Below, one piece after another: positions 6,478 to 12,262 of a stretch of DNA of 15,010 nt (positions are counted from its first letter, which is position 1; every line of letters begins with the position of its first letter). The notes under the pieces were generated by a model, which searched no databases, was not told where the DNA came from, and saw only the letters and a list, made by a program, of their open reading frames with translations. Made by a program: the position numbers and the translations under genes. Origin of the DNA: an uncultured Ruminococcus sp. (GTDB lineage Bacteria > Bacillota > Clostridia > Oscillospirales > Ruminococcaceae). Where the stretch lies: the NCBI GenBank assembly GCA_910577575.1, contig CAJTOG010000049.1, forward strand, positions 1-15,010, written 5' to 3'.

Positions 6478-6506
6478 ATTATATCACATCTGAAAAAACT
6501 TTGCAA
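6478..6506 (-). promoter_or_regulatory. apbE operon promoter
   Basis: On the minus strand, TTGCAA (6501-6506), 17-base spacer ending ATGTGA, TATAAT (6478-6483). It drives apbE, the NusG-II gene and the Gx-family gene. Confidence 0.8.
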
Positions 6507-6557
6507 CAGCTATCTTACAGCCTGAAGGAGTGTTTGTCTTGCGGCATCAACAAGACC

Positions 6558-6585
6558 TTGGGAACTGTATTTGATATTTTATAAT
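6558..6585 (+). promoter_or_regulatory. Weak candidate promoter facing the 83-aa frame
   Basis: TTGGGA (6558-6563), 16-base spacer, TATAAT (6580-6585). Only the -10 box is good. It points at the plus-strand frame beginning at 6605, but in AT-rich sequence such a match can arise by chance. Confidence 0.3.
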
Positions 6586-6604
6586 AAAAAGAAGTGCATC
6601 AAAG

Positions 6605-6856
6605 ATGGAAAGAGAATATAATGAAAAATCCAAAATACATGAAATAAAACTTACAAAGAAGATAGGAATGAAAGAATTAAAAATACTGAAAACACAGGTA
6701 AAGAAACATCAGAAAGAAATAAAAAGTGAATTTCTGAAGGAATCAAGCAATTTTTTCGTAGTGAGTCACCAAAGGAATCACCGCAGGGAATTGAAGAGGT
6801 ATCTTGTTGGATTAATGTTATTCCCCTTCTTTATGATATCTTTCTTGTGCATCTAA
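6605..6856 (+). CDS. Doubtful small basic protein (83 aa)
   Basis: I do not recognise it. The frame encodes a lysine-rich, probably helical N-terminal part (about 1-50, many K/E with heptad-like spacing), a basic patch (SHQRNHRRELKRY) and a hydrophobic C-terminal tail (LVGLMLFPFFMISFLCI) that could span a membrane. The only upstream ribosome-binding-like sequence is a weak AAGAAG. A possible promoter lies at 6558-6585. It is the only plus-strand frame in a long minus-strand region, and its 3' end overlaps the minus-strand frame at 6818-7006. It could be a real small gene, a remnant or chance. Confidence 0.25.
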   Translation: MEREYNEKSKIHEIKLTKKIGMKELKILKTQVKKHQKEIKSEFLKESSNFFVVSHQRNHRRELKRYLVGLMLFPFFMISFLCI

Positions 6857-7006
6857 TAAAAAACTGTCAAACTTTATGCGGAATAGTTTATCTGAATTAC
6901 CGCCTGCTTCATTAACATATTTACTTTCAAAGTTATGTTTATTAACATTCCAACATACTGTTTTTTCAGTAATAGTAAATCTTACTTCATTAGTTATATC
7001 AATCAT
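6818..7006 (-). CDS. Doubtful 62-aa frame, possibly a gene remnant
   Basis: I do not recognise it. The product would be soluble and mixed in charge, with a stretch VRFTITEKTVCWNVNKHNF that could be a beta strand pair and an acidic C-terminal end. No ribosome binding site precedes the ATG at 7004-7006, and no promoter is evident. It overlaps the end of the plus-strand frame. It is more likely a fragment or chance open frame than an expressed gene. Confidence 0.18.
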   Translation of the reverse strand: MIDITNEVRFTITEKTVCWNVNKHNFESKYVNEAGGNSDKLFRIKFDSFLLDAQERYHKEGE

Positions 7007-7110
7007 TGTAATTCAGAAAATAATCGTACCAATAATTATTATTATGATTTAAAAATAAAATTATATAAAAATATATGATTTTTAAATTTGTTACACTCAA
7101 CTAATACAGT

Positions 7111-7149
7111 AAAAACCAAACGGCTGATTATTTTTTAACCAGCCGTTTG
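7111..7149 (-). terminator. gpmI terminator
   Basis: 10-bp perfect stem CAAACGGCTG/CAGCCGTTTG (7117-7126 with 7140-7149), 13-base AT-rich loop, followed on the minus strand by GTTTTT. The plus-strand side is also T-rich. Confidence 0.8.
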
Positions 7150-7153
7150 ATTT

Positions 7154-8671
7154 TTATTTTTTAACTAATGACTTTCCTGTCATTTCCTCAGGCTGAGGAA
7201 CTCCCATAATATCAAGCATTGTAGGAGCAAGGTCAGCAAGTACACCGCCATCAGCAAGTTCACCATCAATCCCAACTACAATAAGCGGAACAGGATTTAT
7301 TGTATGAGCAGTAAACGGACTTCCGTCAGGCTCATACATCTTATCAGCATTGCCATGGTCGGCAGTAATCAAGGCTGCACCACCCTTTGCAAGTATAGCA
7401 TCAACCATTCTGCCAACACATTCATCCACAACCTCCACTGCCTTTACAGCAGCATCAAAAATACCTGTATGACCAACCATATCACAGTTAGCATAGTTAA
7501 GAATAATGACGTCATATTTATCATTATTGATAGCATCAACAACAGCATCACACACTTCATAAGCACTCATTTCAGGCTTAAGGTCAAAAGTAGGAACATT
7601 AGGAGACTTAATAAGTATTCTGTCTTCGCCCTCAAACTGCTCTTCCTCACCGCCGTTGAAGAAGAATGTAACATGGGCATATTTCTGAGTTTCAGCAATA
7701 CGAAGCTGAGTTTTACCAAGTTTTGCAAGATACTCGCCCATAGTCATGGTAAGCTGTTCCGGAGGATATGCAACTGATACATTAGGCATATCGGCATCAT
7801 ACTGAGCCATACATACAAAATTAAGGGGGAAGAATCCACTTTTGCGTGTAAATTCTGTAAAATCAGGGTCAGCAAATGCTCTTGTAATCTGTCTTGCACG
7901 GTCAGGACGGAAATTGAAGAAGATTACACTGTCATCAGCCTTAATCTTTTCACCACCTGCAATAACAGTCGGGAGCATAAATTCATCTGTTATATTTTTT
8001 GCATATGAATTTTTAATTGCCTGAACAGGGTCGGTCTCCTTAACACCATCACCATAAACAAGCGCGGAATAAGCCTTCTCAACTCTGTCCCATGCATTGT
8101 CTCTGTCCATAGCATAGAATCTTCCGGAGATAGTAGCAACTTTGCCAACGCCGATTTTATTCAGTTCAGCAACTGTTTCAGCCATATATTCTGAAGCAGA
8201 TGACGGCGGAACATCACGACCGTCAAGAAATGCATGGATATAAACCTTTTCAAGACCGTTTTTCTTAGCCATTTCAACAAGTCCGAACAGGTGTTCCATA
8301 TGACTGTGAACACCTCCCGGAGAAAGAAGTCCCATGAGGTGAAGTGATGAATTTTTAGCCTTACAATTATCCATAGCAGACTGTAAAGCCTTATTACTGA
8401 AAAACGTACCATCTTTTATATCCTTGGAAATTTTAACAAGCATCTGATAAACGATACGTCCTGCTCCGATATTTGTATGGCCTACTTCCGAGTTACCCAT
8501 CTGTCCGTCAGGAAGTCCTACATCAAGACCACTTGCCCCGATAAGAGTGTGAGGTCCTTTCATGTATTTATCAAGGTTCGGTTTTTTTGCGGCAGTTATA
8601 GCATTGCCGTAATTATCGGAATTATAACCGAAACCGTCCATAATTATAAGTGCAACGGGTCTTTTTGACAT
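7154..8671 (-). CDS. gpmI: 2,3-bisphosphoglycerate-independent phosphoglycerate mutase
   Basis: It interconverts 3- and 2-phosphoglycerate in lower glycolysis, in the cytosol, using two Mn ions. It is 505 aa, typical of the cofactor-independent alkaline-phosphatase-fold family. The catalytic Ser61 lies in GNSEVGHTNIGAGR. Metal ligands are visible at Asp12 (IMDGFG), Asp397/His401 (NCDMVGH), Asp438/His439 (TADHGN) and His456 (FTAHT). Substrate-binding motifs are FLDGRDVPPSSA (148-159), GRFYAMDRDNAWDR (183-196) and FNFRPDRARQ (252-261). The start ATG has AGGAG seven bases upstream. It is the last gene of the pgk/tpiA/gpmI glycolytic cluster, separated from tpiA by a 207-base gap that holds a tpiA terminator and an odd hairpin. 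No clear promoter of its own was found. Confidence 0.97.
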   Translation of the reverse strand: MSKRPVALIIMDGFGYNSDNYGNAITAAKKPNLDKYMKGPHTLIGASGLDVGLPDGQMGNSEVGHTNIGAGRIVYQMLVKISKDIKDGTFFSNKALQSAMDNCKAKNSSLHLMGLLSPGGVHSHMEHLFGLVEMAKKNGLEKVYIHAFLDGRDVPPSSASEYMAETVAELNKIGVGKVATISGRFYAMDRDNAWDRVEKAYSALVYGDGVKETDPVQAIKNSYAKNITDEFMLPTVIAGGEKIKADDSVIFFNFRPDRARQITRAFADPDFTEFTRKSGFFPLNFVCMAQYDADMPNVSVAYPPEQLTMTMGEYLAKLGKTQLRIAETQKYAHVTFFFNGGEEEQFEGEDRILIKSPNVPTFDLKPEMSAYEVCDAVVDAINNDKYDVIILNYANCDMVGHTGIFDAAVKAVEVVDECVGRMVDAILAKGGAALITADHGNADKMYEPDGSPFTAHTINPVPLIVVGIDGELADGGVLADLAPTMLDIMGVPQPEEMTGKSLVKK

Positions 8672-8755
8672 AATTATTCTCCTAAATATTTTTATTCATT
8701 TATGTTCTGATGACCTATATTAGTCATAATTTCAAATTCTCTTATTGTGAAACAC

Positions 8756-8787
8756 TCCCACCGTCTATACTCCGCATAGAGGTGGGA
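8756..8787. repeat. Long imperfect hairpin, possible mobile-element end or RNA structure
   Basis: TCCCACC, one bulged G, TCTAT, 7-base loop ACTCCGC, ATAGA, GGTGGGA: 12 paired bases (8756-8768 with 8776-8787). Neither side is followed by a proper T run, so it is a poor terminator. GC-rich subterminal hairpins of this kind are typical of IS200/IS605-type element ends, but no tnpA or tnpB is present. It may be an orphan end, a small repeat, or an mRNA-processing hairpin between tpiA and gpmI. Confidence 0.4.
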
Positions 8788-8821
8788 TATTTCTTGCTAA
8801 ATAAGATTAAACTGTTTCTTT

Positions 8822-8860
8822 ATTTTAAAATACAATGGGCAAACATAAAGTTTACCCATT
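8822..8860 (-). terminator. tpiA terminator (moderate)
   Basis: On the minus strand AATGGGTAAAC, loop TTTAT, GTTTGCCCATT (11-bp stem with one U-G pair; 8834-8844 with 8850-8860), then GTATTTTAAAATA. The T run is short, so some read-through into gpmI is likely. Confidence 0.65.
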
Positions 8861-8878
8861 AATATACCTTTTTCAGAA

Positions 8879-9655
8879 TCAGCCGTTTACAGCAGCCTGA
8901 ACGATAGTATTGAAGTCGTCAGCCTTAAGTGAAGCACCGCCGATAAGTCCACCATCAATATTAGGCTTTGCAAGAAGCTCTGTACAATTCTTTGCATTCA
9001 TAGAACCGCCGTACTGGATTGTTACAGATTCAGCTGTTGTCTCATCATAGAGCTTTGCAAGCTGGGCACGGATAAAGCCGCATACTTCTTCAGCCTGTTC
9101 AGGAGTTGCAACCTTACCTGTACCAATAGCCCATACAGGCTCATAAGCAATAACAACATTCTTTACCTGCTCTGCTGTTACACTCCAGAGGTCAAGTTTA
9201 ATCTGACGTGCAATAACTTCTTCTGTAATATTGCATTCACGCTCCCAAAGAAGTTCACCCACACAGACAATAGGTTTGAGTCCTGCATTGAGTGCGGCAA
9301 GAGTTCTCTTGTTTACTGTTTCGTCAGTTTCACCGAAATACTGTCTTCTTTCACTGTGACCAATTACAACATATTCAACACCGAGTTCTGTAAGCATTGG
9401 AGCAGAAATTTCTCCTGTAAATGCACCCTTTTCTTCAAAATGTACATTTTCTGCACCGATTTTCACATTAGAACCTGCTGTAGTATTGATAGCTGTTTCA
9501 AGATTTGTGAAAGGTACACAGGCAATAACTTCAACATTGCCTTCAGCATTTGCAACGAGCGGTTTGATAGCCTCAAGAAGTGCCTTAGCTTCGGGTCTTG
9601 TATTGTTCATTTTCCAGTTTCCGGCAATAATAGCCTTTCTTACTGATTTGTTCAT
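8879..9655 (-). CDS. tpiA: Triosephosphate isomerase
   Basis: It interconverts dihydroxyacetone phosphate and glyceraldehyde-3-phosphate; cytosolic TIM barrel, 258 aa, normal length. The catalytic set is complete: Lys15 in GNWKMN, His100 in IGHSERR, Glu172 in AYEPVWAIGTG. Phosphate-binding loops are YGGSMN (215-220) and GLIGGASLK (236-244). The loop after CVGE (132-135) carries LLWERECNITEE, slightly different from the more usual E-x-x-x-RE pattern but without loss of catalytic residues. The start ATG (9653-9655) has AAAAGGAG nine bases upstream. It follows the 62-aa membrane-protein gene by 16 bases, so it probably lies in the same transcript as pgk and the small membrane genes. Confidence 0.98.
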   Translation of the reverse strand: MNKSVRKAIIAGNWKMNNTRPEAKALLEAIKPLVANAEGNVEVIACVPFTNLETAINTTAGSNVKIGAENVHFEEKGAFTGEISAPMLTELGVEYVVIGHSERRQYFGETDETVNKRTLAALNAGLKPIVCVGELLWERECNITEEVIARQIKLDLWSVTAEQVKNVVIAYEPVWAIGTGKVATPEQAEEVCGFIRAQLAKLYDETTAESVTIQYGGSMNAKNCTELLAKPNIDGGLIGGASLKADDFNTIVQAAVNG

Positions 9656-9671
9656 TGTAATTAACTCCTTT

Positions 9672-9860
9672 TTATTTAATTTTCTCAGTTTTATTTGAAT
9701 CTACAATTTTATTGTTACAGCCATTGTAACTTCCGACTGCTATTCCCTTTTTGACAGGTGAAATAAGCAGTCCCAGAATAATTCCTGCAATACAGCAGAC
9801 AAAAGCAAAAAGCAATTCTTCAACTGAATAATTTTCTTTTATTTTATCAATAATTTTCAT
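9672..9860 (-). CDS. Small single-pass membrane protein, unknown function (62 aa)
   Basis: I do not recognise the family firmly. It has a short charged N-terminus (MKIIDKIKENYSVEE), one hydrophobic segment at about 15-34 (LLFAFVCCIAGIILGLLISP), then a hydrophilic tail with KKGIAVGSYNGCNNK. This is a typical small membrane-anchored or regulatory protein layout. The start ATG (9858-9860) has GAGGTG five bases upstream, and that site begins right after the stop codon of the preceding 95-aa gene, giving tight coupling. It lies 16 bases before tpiA. Its place within the glycolytic cluster suggests co-expression; no direct role in glycolysis can be claimed. Confidence 0.75.
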   Translation of the reverse strand: MKIIDKIKENYSVEELLFAFVCCIAGIILGLLISPVKKGIAVGSYNGCNNKIVDSNKTEKIK

Positions 9861-9869
9861 ACAGACACC

Positions 9870-10157
9870 TCAAAAGTTATTTTTTGTCAAAAGCGCTTGA
9901 ATATAAATCCATATCACTCCAAAAAACTGCAAACAACCAAACATCAGGATTGAAGCCAAAACAATAATATATCTCTTCATTTCTTTTTTCACTGATTCAA
10001 TGCTGTTCGGATAGAATTTTTTTGCTGTAAAGTAAACTTGTATTGTCCCGATAAGCTTGAAAAGAAAAAGCAACGCAACTATTATTGATGTAATAAGTAT
10101 GCATATAGAAATCAACATAAGCGATGTGTCAACGCCAAGCAAAAATAAATATGCCAT
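9870..10157 (-). CDS. Small two-pass membrane protein, unknown function (95 aa)
   Basis: I do not recognise it. It has two strong hydrophobic segments, about 12-37 and 63-89, joined by a basic loop (VYFTAKKFYPNSIESVKKEMKRY), which would place the loop on the cytoplasmic side. There are no cysteine pairs or catalytic motifs. The start ATG (10155-10157) has GAGG seven bases upstream, directly after the stop codon of the preceding interrupted gene. It is followed after 9 bases by the 62-aa gene. Its general plan (hydrophobic helix, charged loop, hydrophobic helix) resembles that of its broken upstream neighbour, so the two might be related, though I see no clear sequence match. Confidence 0.75.
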   Translation of the reverse strand: MAYLFLLGVDTSLMLISICILITSIIVALLFLFKLIGTIQVYFTAKKFYPNSIESVKKEMKRYIIVLASILMFGCLQFFGVIWIYIQALLTKNNF

Positions 10158-10169
10158 ATCAATGCCTCA

Positions 10170-10415
10170 TTATATAATAAAAAATAAAAGCAATAATGGA
10201 ATAACAGTCATAACTGAACGGAAAACAATCTTTTTCTTACAGGCTTTTAATTTGTCGCTGTCAGAGTTTTCAATTTTTCTGTACTCTTTGACTGCGAGAA
10301 TCAAAAATACTGAAAACACTATAAGTCATACAAAAAATATTACTATAACGCCAAAAATAAAAAGTATAACCCAGAGAACTTCACCCAACGGATGACCTTT
10401 CAAATCAAAATACAT
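10170..10415 (-). pseudogene. Small membrane-protein gene with an in-frame TGA at codon 30
   Basis: An ATG (10413-10415) with GAAGGG 11 bases upstream opens a frame of 81 codons ending in TAA at 10170-10172, broken only by TGA at codon 30 (10326-10328). The stop falls inside a hydrophobic segment: ...VIVIFFV-stop-LIVFSVFLILAVKEYRKIEN.... A single G-to-A change from TGG (Trp) would explain it. Apart from that stop the frame runs unbroken to the TAA, with a basic loop (KACKKKIVFR) and a second hydrophobic segment (about 68-81). It ends 12 bases before the 95-aa gene, as a proper operon member would. A recent nonsense mutation, a sequencing error or recoding are the options. Function unknown. 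Confidence 0.7.
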
Positions 10416-10458
10416 AATAGAATGTTCCCTTCAATTATATTATTCCGCTATGTACTGC

Positions 10459-10493
10459 AACAAGGGCGGATATTGCTGTCCGCCCATATTGTT
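10459..10493 (-). other. GC-rich hairpin after pgk without a T run
   Basis: GGGCGGA/TCCGCCC (10464-10470 with 10479-10485), 8-base loop, extended by AACAA/TTGTT across a 3-base bulge. On the minus strand it is followed by GCAGTACATAG, so it is not a classical terminator. It may be a partial attenuator, an RNase stop or processing signal that sets pgk mRNA apart from the downstream genes. Confidence 0.55.
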
Positions 10494-10505
10494 AAAACTT
10501 ATATC

Positions 10506-11726
10506 TTACTTTTCAGCAATAGCTGCAACACCCGGGAGAACCTTACCTTCAAGGTATTCAAGTGAAGCACCGCCGCCTGTTGAAATGTGACTCATCTTGT
10601 CAGCAAAACCAAGCTGCATAACTGCTGCTGCTGAATCGCCACCGCCGATGATAGTAGTAGCATCTGTTTCAGCAAGTGCCTTTGCAACTGCGATAGTACC
10701 CTTGGCAAGCACAGGATTCTCGAATACGCCCATAGGTCCGTTCCATACAACAGTCTTTGCAGACTTTACAGCCTCTGCAAAAATTCCCTGAGTTTTCATG
10801 CCGATATCAAGACCCATTTTGTCAGCAGGAATCTTGTCTGAATCTACGTTTTCAACGGCAATTTCAGCATCAATCGGATTCGGGAACTCTGCTGCAACAG
10901 TTGTATCAACAGGAAGAAGAATTTTCTTTCCGAGACTTTCAGCCTTTGCGAGCATTTCCTTACAGTAGTCAAGCTTTTCGTCATCAACGAGAGATGTTCC
11001 GATTTCACCGCCGTTAGCTTTGATAAAAGTATAAGCCATACCGCCGCCGATGATAAGTGTGTCACACTTTTCAAGAAGATTTGAAATTACATTAAGCTTG
11101 TCTGCAACTTTAGCACCGCCGAGAATTGCGACAAATGGTCTTTCAGGTACTTCAACGGCATTTCCGAGATACTGAATTTCCTTCTGCATAAGATAACCTA
11201 CTGCTGTTTCCTTAACGAATTTTGTAACGCCTGCTGTTGAAGCATGAGCTCTGTGAGCAGAACCAAAAGCATCCATAACAAATACTTCACCATCAACAAG
11301 GTCAGCAAGTTCCTTAGAGAAGTCTTCACCGTTCTTTGTTTCTTCTGAACCACGGAAACGTGTATTTTCAAGCACTACAATTTCTCCGTCATTCATTTCA
11401 GCAACAGCCTTTTTGGCATTCTCGCCTACAACAGTATCATCAGCAGCAAAAACTACTTTAGCATTTACAAGTTCAGCAAGTCTTACAGCAGCCGGAGCAA
11501 GTGAGAACTTAGCTTCCGGACCGTTCTTCGGCTTACCGAGATGTGAACAGAGAACTACCTTTGCACCGTTCTCAATAAGCTTGTTGATTGTAGGAAGGGC
11601 AGCCTGAATGCGGTTATCGTTAGTAATAACACCGTCTTTAAGAGGCACATTAAAGTCAACTCTTACGAGTACCTTTCTGCCTTTTACATTAATGTCTTCT
11701 ACAGTAACTTTGTTTAATCCTGCCAT
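10506..11726 (-). CDS. pgk: Phosphoglycerate kinase
   Basis: It transfers phosphate from 1,3-bisphosphoglycerate to ADP in the ATP-yielding step of glycolysis; cytosolic, 406 aa. Both lobes are complete. The N-terminal substrate domain has RVDFNVP (22-28), SHLGKP (61-66), LENTRF (119-124) and SAHRAHAS (156-163). The hinge/nucleotide domain has LGGAK (202-206), GGGMAYTF (227-234), WNGPMGVFE (328-336), GGGDSAAA (361-368) and STGGGASLEYLEGK (382-395). The start ATG has AAAGGATG upstream at normal spacing. It is preceded by a good promoter with a Rex-like palindrome at the start of the transcript. No gap gene is beside it, although gap-pgk-tpi is the common order. Confidence 0.98.
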   Translation of the reverse strand: MAGLNKVTVEDINVKGRKVLVRVDFNVPLKDGVITNDNRIQAALPTINKLIENGAKVVLCSHLGKPKNGPEAKFSLAPAAVRLAELVNAKVVFAADDTVVGENAKKAVAEMNDGEIVVLENTRFRGSEETKNGEDFSKELADLVDGEVFVMDAFGSAHRAHASTAGVTKFVKETAVGYLMQKEIQYLGNAVEVPERPFVAILGGAKVADKLNVISNLLEKCDTLIIGGGMAYTFIKANGGEIGTSLVDDEKLDYCKEMLAKAESLGKKILLPVDTTVAAEFPNPIDAEIAVENVDSDKIPADKMGLDIGMKTQGIFAEAVKSAKTVVWNGPMGVFENPVLAKGTIAVAKALAETDATTIIGGGDSAAAVMQLGFADKMSHISTGGGASLEYLEGKVLPGVAAIAEK

Positions 11727-11767
11727 TGGTATGACATCCTTTCGTTTTTAAAATATACTCTTGACTG

Positions 11768-11785
11768 TTGTTAATTAAATAACAA
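11768..11785. promoter_or_regulatory. Rex-like redox operator in the pgk leader
   Basis: TTGTTAATTAAATAACAA. It differs at one position from the clostridial Rex consensus TTGTTAA-N4-TTAACAA, recalled from published Rex regulons. It lies about 4-21 bases after the predicted pgk transcription start, where NADH-sensing Rex would block elongation or initiation. The same sequence could form a short hairpin in the mRNA (stem GTTGTTA/TAACAAC). Confidence 0.6.
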
Positions 11786-11795
11786 CTATAACTAT

Positions 11796-11824
11796 ATTTT
11801 ACACTATTCTGAAAAAAATTGCAA
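11796..11824 (-). promoter_or_regulatory. pgk promoter
   Basis: On the minus strand, TTGCAA (11819-11824), 17-base spacer, TAAAAT (11796-11801). The start site would be near 11789, giving a leader of about 62 nt. Confidence 0.75.
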
Positions 11825-11906
11825 GCGTTTTTGTAATATTTTTCAAAAAAACATTTTTAACCAAATAACTGATTTCAAGTTAAAATATTTATTTTTTTCA
11901 AAACTA

Positions 11907-11935
11907 TTGACAAATAAAAATTCCTATGATAAAAT
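11907..11935 (+). promoter_or_regulatory. trp operon promoter
   Basis: TTGACA (11907-11912), 17-base spacer, TAAAAT (11930-11935). Transcription would start near 11942, just before the T-box leader. It is divergent from the pgk promoter, about 80 bases away. The bases between the two are A/T-rich with no other clear site. Confidence 0.85.
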
Positions 11936-11954
11936 AATCTTGAATTAAATATCA

Positions 11955-12230
11955 AACCGTTGAAGCGGAGATAAAGTTAATTATGATTTCACAGAGAGTC
12001 CGGAAAGCTGAGAGCCGGATAAAACACAGATTAGCAAATGGACCGCTGAGGGTGCAGTCAAATGTATTTTTCAGTTAATACAGAGTATTCTGCAACGTTA
12101 TGATGTGCGTCAAGCATCAGGGATATGCTTGTATCCTGACAAAGTGCATGGTTTTGACCATGAATCAAGGTGGTACCACGGATATTGTTTATTCGTCCTT
12201 GACAGAATTTTTTCTGTCAGGGATTTTTTT
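11955..12230 (+). ncRNA. T-box riboswitch, tryptophan-specific
   Basis: This leader RNA senses uncharged tRNA-Trp and lets transcription into trpE proceed only then. Stem I is closed by AGCGG (11964-11968) with CCGCT (12043-12047). The specifier codon TGG (12039-12041) lies just before the closing strand, followed by A, as in known T-boxes. A hairpin CATGGT-TTTG-ACCATG (12147-12162) is a stem III candidate. The T-box proper, AAGGTGGTACCACG (12167-12180), is a full match. Its AAGG can pair with CCTT (12197-12200) as antiterminator, competing with the terminator. The specifier and the downstream genes agree. Confidence 0.93.
12196..12230 (+). terminator. Regulated terminator of the trp T-box leader
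   Basis: Stem TCCTTGACAGAA/TTCTGTCAGGGA (12196-12207 with 12212-12223, one T-G pair), 4-base loop, then seven T. Its 5' arm contains the bases that pair with the T-box in the antiterminator. Confidence 0.9.
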
Positions 12231-12262
12231 ATTTCATAAAATAACTATGGAGGTGTTTTAAA

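Larger units (their letters stand above)
6507..7110. other. Gene-poor stretch with short unconvincing reading frames
   Basis: About 600 bases between the apbE promoter and the gpmI terminator. It holds one 83-codon frame on plus, one 62-codon frame on minus, and a 22-codon open stretch on minus ending at 6510 (SSQGLVDAARQTLLQAVR) that reads like the tail of a lost gene. None has a good ribosome binding site. The first half is purine-rich on the plus strand and unlike the surrounding genes. I see no inverted-repeat ends or transposase motif. It may be a zone of decayed genes. Confidence 0.4.

Noticed and set aside
6456..6506. Extended apbE frame starting at 6506
   Set aside because: It would begin inside the -35 box of the apbE promoter. 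The ATG at 6455 has a strong ribosome binding site and leads straight into a lipoprotein signal.
7304..7777. 157-codon plus-strand frame
   Set aside because: It lies fully inside gpmI on the opposite strand, and gpmI is complete with all catalytic residues.
8710..8727. Palindrome ATGAC-N8-GTCAT upstream of gpmI
   Set aside because: The arms are short and no promoter could be placed around it. In AT-rich sequence this is weak evidence for an operator.
10158..10180. TATAAT before the 95-aa gene as a promoter
   Set aside because: No -35-like box at 16-18 bases. The bases are the end of the preceding frame.
10326..10328. TGA read as selenocysteine
   Set aside because: It lies in a hydrophobic helix with no catalytic context, and I see no clear hairpin just downstream. 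A TGG-to-TGA nonsense change is simpler.
10057..10395. 112-codon plus-strand frame
   Set aside because: It is antisense to two small minus-strand membrane-protein genes that have ribosome binding sites and operon spacing. The plus frame has neither.
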